From: Candidatus Omnitrophota bacterium
Lineage (GTDB): Bacteria > Omnitrophota > Koll11 > VGKN01
Direction: 5' to 3'
Length of the DNA: 29,658 nt
NCBI GenBank assembly: GCA_016867055.1
Contig: VGKN01000001.1
Span: forward strand, 1 to 29,658
A program made the position numbers and the translations under genes. This document shows positions 13,215 to 20,816 of this stretch, piece after piece (within the stretch, counting starts at the first letter, position 1; each line of letters begins with the position of its first letter). The notes under the pieces were generated by a model. That model was not told the origin of the DNA, searched no databases, and saw only the letters and a list, made by a program, of their open reading frames with translations.

Positions 13215-13934
13215 ATGAAAGGCGATAAAATAATATCTAGGCAGATTTTTGAACTTAGATATAAAGCGGTAGCAAAAGTCCTTGATTTAAGAGGGGCTCT
13301 TGTTGACGATCTCAGCAAGGAATGTAGTTTTGAACACTGGAAGGTATCGAGAAATAGAATTGAACTAAAATTAAGTGAAGATGATACTGAAAAAGGGTTC
13401 GTTAGCTACTATAACTGTGGTTATGTTATATACAATGCTTCTACCAAAAATTATTTCTCAGATAAAGCAATAAAATTTACAAAAGCACTTCTAAATAATA
13501 TCAACTTTACTGCGGATTACTTTCTAAGGTTTGGAGTGCGATCAACTTTTTGTAGAGAGGTAAAAAGTGAATTTAAAGATTTGGTTGAAAAATTTGCTCA
13601 GAAAACAAACATAAAGAATACCGAACTATTAAAAATCTATAAAGGCAAACTTGTTGATATAGGGTTTCCATTGAATTTTGAAGAAGGAGATAAGAGTTAT
13701 AATACGATGTGTGGTCCTATGGATAAAGAACAAATGCCACAGTTTATTATCGAACCCGGAACTGTTATAGAAAAAATAGATTTTCCAGAACTTGCCTTAT
13801 TTTTTGATATAGACATTTTTAGAAAGGAAATCGGGAAAATAAAAACGAAAGATGATATTCTAAACCTAATTTCTTCTTATTCCAAAGAGAGTTGGAAATA
13901 TTTTGAACATGTCTATAATCATTTCTTAGGATAA
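13215..13934 (+). CDS. Hypothetical protein in the XRE cassette
   Basis: The 239-residue soluble product has no motif I recognise. The N-terminal half is mixed (ISRQIFELRYKAVAKVLDLRG, then strand-like RNRIELKLSEDD and YYNCGYVIYN). The C-terminal half is helical with many Lys, Asp and Glu and ends KESWKYFEHVYNHFLG. The N-terminus vaguely recalls TIGR04255-like proteins that test surface features, but this is weak. It has a good Shine-Dalgarno (CGGAGGAATAAA). Its stop is one base from the next start, so the two are an operon pair. Confidence 0.75.
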   Translation: MKGDKIISRQIFELRYKAVAKVLDLRGALVDDLSKECSFEHWKVSRNRIELKLSEDDTEKGFVSYYNCGYVIYNASTKNYFSDKAIKFTKALLNNINFTADYFLRFGVRSTFCREVKSEFKDLVEKFAQKTNIKNTELLKIYKGKLVDIGFPLNFEEGDKSYNTMCGPMDKEQMPQFIIEPGTVIEKIDFPELALFFDIDIFRKEIGKIKTKDDILNLISSYSKESWKYFEHVYNHFLG

Positions 13935-13935
13935 A

Positions 13936-14346
13936 ATGTCCAAAAAGAACAAAAGTAATAAAGATAATACAACATCTTCAATCTCTACCGAAGAAGTTGA
14001 GGTTTTAAAAACAGCACCCAAGAATAAGATCTTATCTACCTCGACTACTGGAACAGATATAAGCGAAATCGAAGACAAGGATCAAATTGGAAAAGAAGTA
14101 ATAAAAACAGTTGGAAAGACTTGGCCGGATATAGCAGATAAATTATTCCCAACAATACTAAGTTACAGGTGGGTATCTATTGCAATTTTAATATATTTAC
14201 CAGCGCTTCTGGCAGGAAGAATAAAGAATATTGAAGAACTGAAAATTGCTTCTTTGGTCGTTTGTATTTTATATTTTATTGTTTTTATAATTTTTATCTT
14301 AAATAAAATCATCGGCTTCACTAAAAGAAAGAATCCATCCAAATAA
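13936..14346 (+). CDS. Hypothetical two-helix membrane protein in the XRE cassette
   Basis: The 136-residue product has a long polar, Ser/Thr/Lys-rich N-terminal region (1-75) and two transmembrane helices (about 76-93 and 100-124), ending with a basic tail (KRKNPSK). Membrane proteins of this size beside a soluble partner and an XRE regulator are a common layout for abortive-infection or toxin modules, but no known effector domain is seen. The ATG at 13936 follows the upstream stop by one base. A hairpin TGCTTTGC/GCAAAGCA (14350-14385) lies just downstream. Confidence 0.75.
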   Translation: MSKKNKSNKDNTTSSISTEEVEVLKTAPKNKILSTSTTGTDISEIEDKDQIGKEVIKTVGKTWPDIADKLFPTILSYRWVSIAILIYLPALLAGRIKNIEELKIASLVVCILYFIVFIIFILNKIIGFTKRKNPSK

Positions 14347-14416
14347 ATATGCTTTGCCAACCACTTTCCGACGAGAAGCAAAGCATTAAAAATCCCGCCC
14401 CTCTTTTAAATGTTCA

Positions 14417-14448
14417 GGCTTGCGGCTGGGTGGGGGCAGCCGCAAGCC
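14417..14448. repeat. 12-bp perfect hairpin
   Basis: GGCTTGCGGCTG pairs with CAGCCGCAAGCC around an 8-nt purine-rich loop. The arm sequence also occurs singly at about 8441-8452. Confidence 0.75.
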
Positions 14449-14470
14449 CCGCAATTTTTGAAAAATCTCA

Positions 14471-14500
14471 AGAAAAAAGCCTTGCTACTAGTAGCAAGGC
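14471..14500 (-). terminator. Minus-strand intrinsic terminator of RNA copy B
   Basis: The stem GCCTTGCTA/TAGCAAGGC with loop CTAG is followed, on the minus strand, by TTTTTTCTT. It has the same design as the plus-strand terminator at 8397-8428. Confidence 0.8.
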
Positions 14501-14512
14501 TCTGTCAAAGAT

Positions 14513-14696
14513 GGCTCCCCTCGGTTTAACTCTCAAACTTTCCCTATAATTCTACCAAACACCATCCACGGTTGCAAGAAGAAAGATTTGTAGGGGCCCC
14601 GCTCAGCGCTTGTGCCAAAAGTTTATACTTTTCTCCCGAGCAGTGCATGTTATAGCGCTCGGATAGTCTCTAAATAGAGGCTCGCTTTATGCCCTC
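14513..14696 (-). ncRNA. Candidate structured RNA, copy B
   Basis: The minus-strand counterpart of 11850-12037, about 184 nt. It runs from GAGGGCATAAAGCGAGCCTC to GAGGGGAGCC and leads into a true intrinsic terminator at 14500-14471. The CCGAGC/GCTCGG stem is fully paired here but has one mismatch in copy A. No ORF. The orientation rests on the terminator; the function is unknown. Confidence 0.55.
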
Positions 14697-14700
14697 CCTT

Positions 14701-14755
14701 TCGCCGTCCTTGACACTTCGTGTCAAGGAACGCCCTCCCAGAGAGGGCTCGGCGA
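14701..14755. repeat. Three-way-junction-like palindrome
   Basis: Outer stem TCGCCG (14701-14706) with CGGCGA (14750-14755) encloses TCCTTGACAC-TTC-GTGTCAAGGA (14707-14729) and GCCCTC/GAGGGC (14733-14748). It directly adjoins the 5' end of RNA copy B. Confidence 0.75.
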
Positions 14756-14793
14756 CTCTTGCGGAGGGCTTTTAAACCTCTCCCCATTAATGT

Positions 14794-14841
14794 CCCCCTC
14801 TCCTTATACAACAGGTGATATAAACGAATAAGGAGAGGGGG
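14794..14841. repeat. 14-bp perfect hairpin
   Basis: CCCCCTCTCCTTAT (14794-14807) pairs with ATAAGGAGAGGGGG (14828-14841) across a 20-nt loop. Confidence 0.75.
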
Positions 14842-14888
14842 AGAAGAAAAACAATAAAAATTTTTGTTAGAAAATCTTATTTCTTAGG

Positions 14889-14952
14889 AATAAATGGGAC
14901 GGGAATAAATGGGACGGGACGGGAATAAATGGGACGGGAATAAATGGGGCGG
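14889..14952 (+). repeat. 15-bp tandem repeat
   Basis: AATAAATGGGACGGG in three full copies plus a fourth variant (AATAAATGGGGCGG), with a 5-bp slippage insert (ACGGG) after the second. The last copy is the start of the direct repeat at 14942. Confidence 0.9.
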
Positions 14953-15088
14953 TTCTAATTTTTTGAATCTGTCACTTCTAATTTTTGTCGCGCTGTATAA
15001 GATCCACCAGGCTTTACGGTGGGAAAAATAGAAACACCCCATTTTTAGTGTTATTAAAAAATGGATAAAGAAGTGTGGCCCTTTTTTT
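14942..15088 (+). repeat. Structured direct repeat, copy 2
   Basis: Matches 11625-11770. Outer stem CACTTCT/AGAAGTG, CCACC/GGTGG inner hairpin, CCATTTTT/AAAAATGG hairpin, then TTTTTTT (15082-15088). The outer-stem change from G-C in copy 1 to A-T here keeps the pair. Confidence 0.75.
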
Positions 15089-15190
15089 CCAAAGTGAAAT
15101 AAGTATTGTGTCCCCGAATTGACCGAATTGACCTCCCGAATTGACCTCCCGAACTTTTTCGGATGACAAAACCCTTTGTGACAATATTTG

Positions 15191-15219
15191 TTGCAGAGGG
15201 TTTTTGTTTGGGGTACAAT
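15191..15219 (+). promoter_or_regulatory. Sigma-70-type promoter of zupT
   Basis: TTGCAG (15191-15196), a 17-bp spacer, and TACAAT (15214-15219), ending 24 bp before the ATG. It lies inside the upstream part of the open frame, which argues for the start at 15244. Confidence 0.65.
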
Positions 15220-15243
15220 AACGCAACTATAGAAGAAAGAGAC

Positions 15244-16002
15244 ATGTATAATACAAAGGTTTGGTTACCTTTATTGTTAGCTTTTTTAGCCGGTCTCTTT
15301 ACATTATTCGGCAGTTTTGTTTCTTTTTTTATAAAAGACCTTAAGAAAAGTTACCTCCAATTTTCTCTAGGATTGTCGGCTGGGGTAATGATTTATATTT
15401 CTTTTGTAGAAATTTTAACATCAGCCATTAAAAACATCGGTTTCTTAAAAGCAAACATGGCGTTCTTTGGAGGCATTATTTTAATGATGCTTCTTGATTT
15501 TGTCATTCCTCATGAATATATTGAGGAACATATTGAGAGGACAGTTTGTGATAAGAAAATAATGAGGGCCGGAATATTTACAGCTTTAGGTCTGGCAATT
15601 CATAATTTTCCAGAAGGTCTCGCAGTTTTTATGAGCTCTATAGTAAATATTAAATTGGGCATCTCTTTGGCTGTTGCAATCGCATTACATAATATCCCTG
15701 AAGGCGTTGCTGTAGCAATGCCAATTTTTTATGCCACCAAAAGCAGAAGAAAGGCATGCTGGTATTCTTTCTTATCAGGAGTTGCAGAACCCGCTGGGGC
15801 AATTGTAGGCATGTTAGTATTGATGCCATTTCTTAAGCCAGTTGTCCTGTCTTGTTCTCTTGCTGCTGTTGCGGGGATAATGATTTTTATTAGTTTTGAC
15901 GAGCTCTTACCATTGTCATGCGAAAGTAAGGGCTCGCACGTAGCTATCTTAGGTATTATGGCGGGGATGTTAATAATTGCTTTGAGTCTACATTTGCTTT
16001 AG
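15244..16002 (+). CDS. zupT: ZIP-family divalent metal transporter (ZupT-like)
   Basis: The 252-residue inner-membrane protein imports zinc and other divalent metals. About eight hydrophobic segments are present. The two metal-site motifs in the central helices are clear: LAIHNFPEGLAVF and IALHNIPEGVAVA, each HNxPEG. A third motif, SGVAEPAGAIVG, has the conserved Glu. The open frame begins at 15163, but ATG 15244 is chosen because the protein then starts like the family (WLPLLLAFLAG), a purine-rich Shine-Dalgarno (GAAGAAAGAGA) precedes it, and the promoter lies between the two candidates. It stands apart from the superoxide reductase gene by 167 bp with an inverted repeat (GCTCCAC/GTGGAGC). 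Confidence 0.93.
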   Translation: MYNTKVWLPLLLAFLAGLFTLFGSFVSFFIKDLKKSYLQFSLGLSAGVMIYISFVEILTSAIKNIGFLKANMAFFGGIILMMLLDFVIPHEYIEEHIERTVCDKKIMRAGIFTALGLAIHNFPEGLAVFMSSIVNIKLGISLAVAIALHNIPEGVAVAMPIFYATKSRRKACWYSFLSGVAEPAGAIVGMLVLMPFLKPVVLSCSLAAVAGIMIFISFDELLPLSCESKGSHVAILGIMAGMLIIALSLHLL

Positions 16003-16169
16003 TAAATTATATGCCATCGACCACTGTTTCCAGTCTTATTAAGTCCGAGAATTAGCTCCACCAAGAAGTTTGGATATTTACACCTATCGTGGAGCCAATT
16101 TGAACGAGAGAGCCCTTTATATAAATAGTCTGTCCATATTTAAAGCCGTAGCGATAAAGGAGGTAGAAA

Positions 16170-16565
16170 ATGTCAGAGTTTAAAGATTTATTTCAAGGAG
16201 CGGATTGGAAGAAAGAAAAACATGTTCCTGTAATTGAGGCACCGGATAAAGTCAAAAAAGGAGAACCTTTCAAATTTAACGTAGCCGTTGGTAAGGAGAT
16301 AGCCCATCCCAATACTACTGAGCATCATATAAGATGGATAGAGGTTTATTTTATGCCAGATGGAGAGAAATTTCCTTATCAGATAGGAAAGTTTGAATTT
16401 GCCTCCCATGGAGAGTCAACTCAGGGACCGAATACAAGCACAATTTATACAAATTCAGAGGTAGTCTGCAGTATTAGGACCGAAAAAACTGGGACAATCT
16501 TTGCATCTTCTTATTGCAACATCCATGGTTTATGGCAGACTTCTAAAAAAATAGAAGTGGAATAG
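16170..16565 (+). CDS. Superoxide reductase (neelaredoxin type)
   Basis: The 131-residue class II superoxide reductase converts superoxide to peroxide without making oxygen. The Fe(His)4Cys ligands are present: H18 in EKHVP, H46 and H52 in AHPNTTEHH, then C116 and H119 in YCNIHGLW. The conserved Lys of EKHVP is K17. The N-terminal desulforedoxin domain of class I enzymes is absent. It has a strong Shine-Dalgarno (AAAGGAGG). Electrons probably come from the rubredoxin encoded at 18125. It is separated from the fprA operon by a repeat element that begins at its stop codon. Confidence 0.95.
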   Translation: MSEFKDLFQGADWKKEKHVPVIEAPDKVKKGEPFKFNVAVGKEIAHPNTTEHHIRWIEVYFMPDGEKFPYQIGKFEFASHGESTQGPNTSTIYTNSEVVCSIRTEKTGTIFASSYCNIHGLWQTSKKIEVE

Positions 16566-16688
16566 GTAAACCCCGCACCTCCTCCTAAAGGAGGAGGCTT
16601 TTGGGAAAAATTTATCAACTGCATCCTTCATCCACCTGCTTTCTTACGAAAGCAAGAAGATGGAGTATTACGAGGTGCGGGGTAAATC
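16565..16688. mobile_element. Miniature inverted-repeat element, copy 2
   Basis: Terminal inverted repeats AAACCCCGCACCTC and GAGGTGCGGGGTAAAT. The interior (TTTTGGGAAAAATTTATCAA, then ACCTGCTTTCTTACG) is the reverse complement of the interior of 2683-2807. It differs by a CTCCTAAAGGAG insertion at the left end. It starts on the last base of the superoxide reductase stop codon. Confidence 0.85.
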
Positions 16689-16690
16689 TA

Positions 16691-16719
16691 TTGACTTTAG
16701 GCTATAATAAACTTATAAT
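16691..16719 (+). promoter_or_regulatory. Sigma-70-type promoter of the fprA operon
   Basis: TTGACT (16691-16696), a 17-bp spacer, and TATAAT (16714-16719). The ~200-nt leader before fprA contains GAAATA-N9-TATTTC, a possible operator. A 27-codon open frame (16802-16885) in the leader has no ribosome binding site. Confidence 0.75.
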
Positions 16720-16923
16720 GCTCAAACAAAATGTATATGAAATAGATTTTTATTATTTCTAATAACTTATCTGCTTGGAAGTGCTTTAGGATTAAGCGGC
16801 TATGCCACAAGAAATGGATTTAAAAATAGCAAAAGAACTTGGAAAAAGAATAACCAAGCTTGCTAAGGGATTATCAGAAATTTAGCTTAGTATTTATTCT
16901 ATGAAAAAAGGAGACGAGGTGAG

Positions 16924-18120
16924 ATGTCAACAATAAAAATAACTTCTGATATATTTTGGGTAGGAGTAATTGATTGGAATGTGAGGAATTTTCATGGCTA
17001 CACCTATACTACAAAGAGAGGAACTACATATAATGCCTATCTAATTTTAGATGATAAGATTACTTTAGTGGATACGGTATATGGACCTTTTAGCGATGAG
17101 ATGATTAAAAATATAAGACAGGTTGTCCCGCCAGAGAAAGTAGATTATATTATTGCCAATCATGTAGAGATAGACCACTCTGGTGCGCTTCCTGAAATAC
17201 TTAGGTTATGCCCAAAGGCAAAGGTCTTTGGCACAGCTAAATGTAAAGAGGGTCTGAGCAAACATTATTATGGTAATTGGGACTTTCAGACTGTAAAGAC
17301 AGGTGATATATTAAAATTAGGCAAGAGAACGCTGAGTTTTATTGAAGCGCCTATGATTCATTGGCCAGATAGCATGTTTACCTATTGCCCTGAAGAAGAA
17401 TTACTTTTACCTAATGATGCCTTTGGTCAACATTATGCAACAGGCAAAAGATTTGATGACGAGGTTGATGAAGCCGAACTTATGGATGAGGCTATAAAAT
17501 ATTATGCGAATATTCTTTGGCCATTGAGCCCTTTGATTTTGAAGAAGATTGAAGAAGTTCAAAAGTCAAATATTTCAATAAGAATGATAGCACCTAGTCA
17601 CGGAATTATTTGGCGTAAAGACCCCATGAAAATTATAAATGCCTATCTATCATGGGCGAAAAATGAAACAACGCAAAAGGTTATAGTTGTTTATGAGACA
17701 ATGTGGGGCGCAACAGAAAAGATGGCAAGAAAAATAACTGAAGGATTAATTGATGGAGGGATAAGCGCAAGGCTTTTTAATATAAACCAGTCTGACCGCA
17801 CAGAGGTAATTAAAGAGATGTTTGATGCAAAAGGCTACATAATTGGTTCCTCAACTCATGACATTGGTATGTTGCCTACCATAGCAGGATTTTTAGAGTT
17901 CCTTAAAGGATTAAGGCCTAAAAATAGGGTTGCAACGGCATTTGGCTCCTACGGATGGGCAGGTGGAGCGGTAAATTCTATAGAAAATATTCTTAAGGAA
18001 ACTGGAATAGAAATTATTCAACCTTCTCTTTCTGTAAGATATGTTCCAGATGAAGAGGGGTTGGCCAAATGTTATGAGTTGGGAATGAATTTTGCAAAAA
18101 TGATATATAAAAAGGGGTAA
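16924..18120 (+). CDS. fprA: Flavo-diiron protein (A-type flavoprotein, FprA/ROO)
   Basis: The 398-residue enzyme reduces oxygen to water (or NO to nitrous oxide) in anaerobes. The N-terminal metallo-beta-lactamase-like domain has the diiron ligands NHVEIDHSG (HxExD-H), [15 protein letters not shown] and APSHGIIW. The C-terminal flavodoxin domain begins near residue 255 ([20 protein letters not shown] phosphate loop) and includes [11 protein letters not shown] and GSYGWAGGA. Length is standard for the two-domain form. A rubredoxin gene lies 4 bp downstream and is the expected electron donor. Confidence 0.97.
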   Translation: MSTIKITSDIFWVGVIDWNVRNFHGYTYTTKRGTTYNAYLILDDKITLVDTVYGPFSDEMIKNIRQVVPPEKVDYIIANHVEIDHSGALPEILRLCPKAKVFGTAKCKEGLSKHYYGNWDFQTVKTGDILKLGKRTLSFIEAPMIHWPDSMFTYCPEEELLLPNDAFGQHYATGKRFDDEVDEAELMDEAIKYYANILWPLSPLILKKIEEVQKSNISIRMIAPSHGIIWRKDPMKIINAYLSWAKNETTQKVIVVYETMWGATEKMARKITEGLIDGGISARLFNINQSDRTEVIKEMFDAKGYIIGSSTHDIGMLPTIAGFLEFLKGLRPKNRVATAFGSYGWAGGAVNSIENILKETGIEIIQPSLSVRYVPDEEGLAKCYELGMNFAKMIYKKG

Positions 18121-18124
18121 AGCA

Positions 18125-18283
18125 ATGGCAAGATATCGTTGCACAATTTGTGGTTATATATATGACCCAAAATTAGGCGATCCTGATAATGGAGTAAATC
18201 CCGGGACAGCTTTTGAGGCTTTGCCTGATAATTGGGTGTGTCCTGAATGCGGTGCGCCTAAGGAGAGTTTTGAAAAAATTTAA
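18125..18283 (+). CDS. Rubredoxin
   Basis: A 52-residue one-electron carrier with a Fe(Cys)4 centre. The two knuckles are [10 protein letters not shown] and [10 protein letters not shown]. The middle has the conserved [10 protein letters not shown] and FEALPDNW segments. It starts at ATG 18125, 4 bp after the fprA stop; the Shine-Dalgarno (AAAGGGG) lies in the end of fprA, indicating coupling. It probably serves FprA and the nearby superoxide reductase. Confidence 0.97.
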   Translation: MARYRCTICGYIYDPKLGDPDNGVNPGTAFEALPDNWVCPECGAPKESFEKI

Positions 18284-18309
18284 AAAAATCTAAAAATGGA
18301 GGTGTTACT

Positions 18310-18786
18310 ATGGGAAAGAAAGCAAGAGAAATAGCAGGTGTTAACTTAAAGGAATTGATTAAAGATTTAGACAGGGCTTACTGCGATGAATGGCTCGCAT
18401 TTTATGCTTACTGGTATATGGCGCAGGCAGTTGAAGGTAAGGGCTATGAAGATATGCAGGAGTTCTTAAATAAGATTGCAAAGGATGAGCTTGAACATGC
18501 CGGAGAACTTGCGGAAAGGATTATTGAATTAGGAGGTTTACCCACAAACAATCCTTTAAGGTTAGGGGAGAATGCCAATGCGCCGTATCCCGGAGTTATG
18601 AAGAACCTTTCTGATTATGATGAGATTATAAAAATAGTTACTAATGCAGAAGCAGGCGCAATAGAGGTTTATAATAAGATAGCAAAAAAGACTTTCGGCA
18701 AAGACCATGATACCTATCAACTTAGCACTCATATTCTGGGCGAAGAGATAACCCATGAGGAGATGTTTGAGAATCTGAAGGGATAA
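18310..18786 (+). CDS. Ferritin-like diiron protein (DPSL/bacterioferritin-like)
   Basis: The 158-residue four-helix bundle has carboxylate/His diiron motifs: DEWLAFYAYW (helix A), KDELEHAGELAERI (helix B), NAEAGAIEVYNKIA (helix C) and GEEITHEEMFENL (helix D). The pattern fits Dps-like ferritins that use peroxide to oxidise and store iron, rather than classical rubrerythrin; there is no C-terminal rubredoxin domain. A GGAGGTG Shine-Dalgarno lies close upstream. It follows rubredoxin by 26 bp and completes an anti-oxidant operon. Confidence 0.9.
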   Translation: MGKKAREIAGVNLKELIKDLDRAYCDEWLAFYAYWYMAQAVEGKGYEDMQEFLNKIAKDELEHAGELAERIIELGGLPTNNPLRLGENANAPYPGVMKNLSDYDEIIKIVTNAEAGAIEVYNKIAKKTFGKDHDTYQLSTHILGEEITHEEMFENLKG

Positions 18787-18792
18787 AAACAA

Positions 18793-18902
18793 GGTTTACC
18801 TCGTTAGGAAATTACCTTTCCGATATATCCCGATAATTCATTATAGATTTTTTGCGATTCGTTGTTTGTCTTACTAATAACTTTTTCTAACGGGGTTTAA
18901 CT
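18793..18902. repeat. Inverted-repeat element with GTTTACCTCGTTAGG termini
   Basis: The left arm GGTTTACCTCGTTAGGAAA is imperfectly inverted at the right as TTTTCTAACGGGGTTTAAC. It is related in its ends to 4408-4528 and, more distantly, to the CCCCGCACCTC elements. It may terminate the fprA operon. Confidence 0.55.
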
Positions 18903-18952
18903 TGAGAATTATTTGATTCTTAACCTCAACCTGAAATAATTATATTTAATAC

Positions 18953-19414
18953 ATGCAAAGATTGACAAACGAGATAATTCAGTTTTTTCAGAGCCACAAT
19001 TTCGTTATCGTTTCCACTATAGACCCAGATGGAACCCCTCATAGTTCCTGTAAGGGAATAGTAGAGATAACCCCAAAAGGTCGTATCTATCTACTTGACC
19101 TTTACAGAGGGAAGACATTTGAAAACCTAAAGCAAAATCCTAATATCAGCATTACAGCGGTAGATGAACACAAATTTAAGGGATATTGTCTGAAAGGCAG
19201 GGCAAGGATAGCCCAAAAGGATAGACTTAACCCGCGTATCATAGGGATATGGGAAAATAAACTTACAAGCAGAATAACCCACAGGTTTCTGAAAAATATC
19301 CGCGGAGAAAAGGGACATCCCTTACATCCTGAAGCCCTTCTGCCAAAACCTACATATCTGATTGTAATGGAGGCAGAGAAGATAGTTGACCTCACCCCAA
19401 AACATCTGAAATAA
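18953..19414 (+). CDS. Pyridoxamine 5'-phosphate oxidase-like FMN-binding protein
   Basis: The 153-residue product has a split-barrel flavin fold: NFVIVSTIDPDGTPHSSCKGIVEI, then GRIYLLDLYRGKTFENLKQNP and ITAVDEHKFKGYCLKGRARI. Members bind FMN or F420/haem and perform varied reductions; the substrate cannot be told. No clear Shine-Dalgarno precedes the ATG, and an AT-rich -10-like TATATTTAAT lies only a few bases upstream, so the message could be leaderless or nearly so. It follows the anti-oxidant operon but is separated from it by a repeat. Confidence 0.88.
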   Translation: MQRLTNEIIQFFQSHNFVIVSTIDPDGTPHSSCKGIVEITPKGRIYLLDLYRGKTFENLKQNPNISITAVDEHKFKGYCLKGRARIAQKDRLNPRIIGIWENKLTSRITHRFLKNIRGEKGHPLHPEALLPKPTYLIVMEAEKIVDLTPKHLK

Positions 19415-19526
19415 AATTTATGCTCATCAATCCCCACCCTCTTAAACAACCATATCTTTTTTTAAATTTTCTCTATTATTATCTCTCAAGCGATATAGTT
19501 ATTAATAACGGAAAGGAGAATTTTAT

Positions 19527-19799
19527 ATGTTCTGGAAGATATTTTTTATAACCTTTAGCTCTGTATTTCTGGCAGAATTAGCAGATAAAACACAGTTGGT
19601 AGGCATAAGTCTTTCTGCAAGATCCGGAAGACCTATTATGGTATTTTTGGGCTCAATATCCGCCTATATCATTGTTACCGCAGTCTCAGTTTTGATAGGC
19701 GCAATTTTAGGAAAATATTTAAAGCCGGAGTTTATACGAATTATTGGAGCATTGGTATTTATAATGGTGGGCATATTGATGTTTTTAGATAAAATCTAA
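19527..19799 (+). CDS. TMEM165/GDT1 family (UPF0016) membrane protein
   Basis: The 90-residue protein has three predicted helices and the family signature ELADKTQL at residues 16-23 (ExxDKT). The family includes manganese or calcium exporters. Most bacterial members have two such repeats; this one has a single repeat and presumably works as a dimer. It has a clean AAAGGAG Shine-Dalgarno. It lies 11 bp upstream of a DedA-type gene, with the palindrome AACGTTAACGTT between them. Confidence 0.88.
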   Translation: MFWKIFFITFSSVFLAELADKTQLVGISLSARSGRPIMVFLGSISAYIIVTAVSVLIGAILGKYLKPEFIRIIGALVFIMVGILMFLDKI

Positions 19800-19810
19800 A
19801 CGTTAACGTT

Positions 19811-20398
19811 ATGCTTAAAAGACTTTATAATTGGGTTATCCATTGGTCTAAAAGTGCTTATGCGTTATTCGCTTTATTTGCCATTGCTTTTAGCGAGTCC
19901 TCTTTTTTCCCTATTCCACCAGACGCATTGCTTATAGCAATATTACTAGGAAACCATAGGAGATGGGTTAAAGCCGCAACAGTATGTATGGTTGGCTCAG
20001 TTCTGGGTGGGATATGTGGTTATCTTATCGGAAAGGTTGTATGGGATATTGTAAATCCTTTCTTTTTTAGGTATGTTTTCAGTGAATCCGCTTTTAATGC
20101 GGTCAAAGGGTTATATCATAGATATGAGTTCTGGGCGGTATTTACTGCAGGTTTTACTCCTATCCCCTATAAGGTATTTACCATAGCAGGCGGTGTTTGT
20201 AGGATTAATTTTTTTGTGTTTGTTGTCGCATCCGTATTAAGCAGGGGCGCTAGATTTTTTATTGTTGCTATTTTACTTAGGACATTTGGAGAGAAAATAA
20301 AAGTTTTTATAGAAAAGTATTTTAATCTTATAACTATACTTTTTACAGCGGCTTTAGTTGGAGGATTTCTTATAATTAGGTATCTTGTAAGACATTAA
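19811..20398 (+). CDS. DedA/YqaA-family inner membrane protein
   Basis: The 195-residue protein has about four to five hydrophobic segments and the family features: SESSFFPIPPDALLIAILLG near the N-terminus and FTAGFTPIPYKVFTIAGGVC in the middle (F-x-P-IP-K core). It ends with SRGARFFIVAILLRTFGEKI. DedA proteins are linked to lipid scrambling and membrane homeostasis. YqaA-type members are short, as here. It is probably co-transcribed with the preceding UPF0016 gene. Confidence 0.88.
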   Translation: MLKRLYNWVIHWSKSAYALFALFAIAFSESSFFPIPPDALLIAILLGNHRRWVKAATVCMVGSVLGGICGYLIGKVVWDIVNPFFFRYVFSESAFNAVKGLYHRYEFWAVFTAGFTPIPYKVFTIAGGVCRINFFVFVVASVLSRGARFFIVAILLRTFGEKIKVFIEKYFNLITILFTAALVGGFLIIRYLVRH

Positions 20399-20428
20399 AG
20401 GGTGGGATTGAAATAAAGAACTGCGTTA

Positions 20429-20731
20429 TCAAATAATATGTCTCTCTTCCCAGTATATTTTTGGAAACCAACCAGACTCCTTCATTAGTTGTGTTGGCGT
20501 TATCCCCTTTATCCTGCCCAATAGTTTGCTTACTGTATAAGTTTGAGGAAAGACTATCACTAAATGTGCAAGCCCCCCAAAGAGTTCGTATCCCATAATC
20601 TCAGAACCTGGTGCACTATTCCTTGTTGCATCTAAAAGGAGTTTTTGTAAGCTTCCACCTGTTTTTCTATTTAAGAAGAAATCTCTTTTCATTTTCTCGT
20701 ACTCCCTTGCTTTAGTTATTTTTCTTAACAA
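20429..20731 (-). CDS. IS200-like (Y1) transposase-derived ORF, degenerate or repurposed
   Basis: The 100-residue product resembles the C-terminal half of REP-associated Y1 transposase domains: YELFGGLAHLVIVFPQTYTVSKLLGRIKGITPTQLMKESGWFPKIYWEERHI. The first His of the usual HxH metal motif is replaced (LAH remains) and the catalytic tyrosine helix is missing after EERHI. The N-terminal 40 residues are charged and do not match. Either a remnant or a derived protein. It is relevant to the many REP-like repeats in this window. Confidence 0.6.
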   Translation of the reverse strand: MLRKITKAREYEKMKRDFFLNRKTGGSLQKLLLDATRNSAPGSEIMGYELFGGLAHLVIVFPQTYTVSKLLGRIKGITPTQLMKESGWFPKIYWEERHII

Positions 20732-20816
20732 AATTTATAAAGATTTTAGTTTGAACTCAAAAAAAATTTTTCCCCTCACTTTTTATAACAAAATTTTTTG
20801 AAAATTATTACAAAAA

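Noticed and set aside
14349..14549. Plus-strand open frame of 66 codons after the XRE cassette
   Set aside because: It runs through a hairpin, a terminator and the candidate RNA, with no ribosome site.
15163..15243. N-terminal extension of zupT to 15163
   Set aside because: It would include the promoter and repeat sequence and adds a non-family N-terminus; ATG 15244 has a ribosome site.
16802..16885. 27-codon open frame in the fprA leader
   Set aside because: It has no Shine-Dalgarno and no recognisable product; it could be a leader peptide but nothing supports it.
19102..19449. Minus-strand open frame of 115 codons
   Set aside because: It is antisense to the FMN split-barrel gene, which has clear family motifs.
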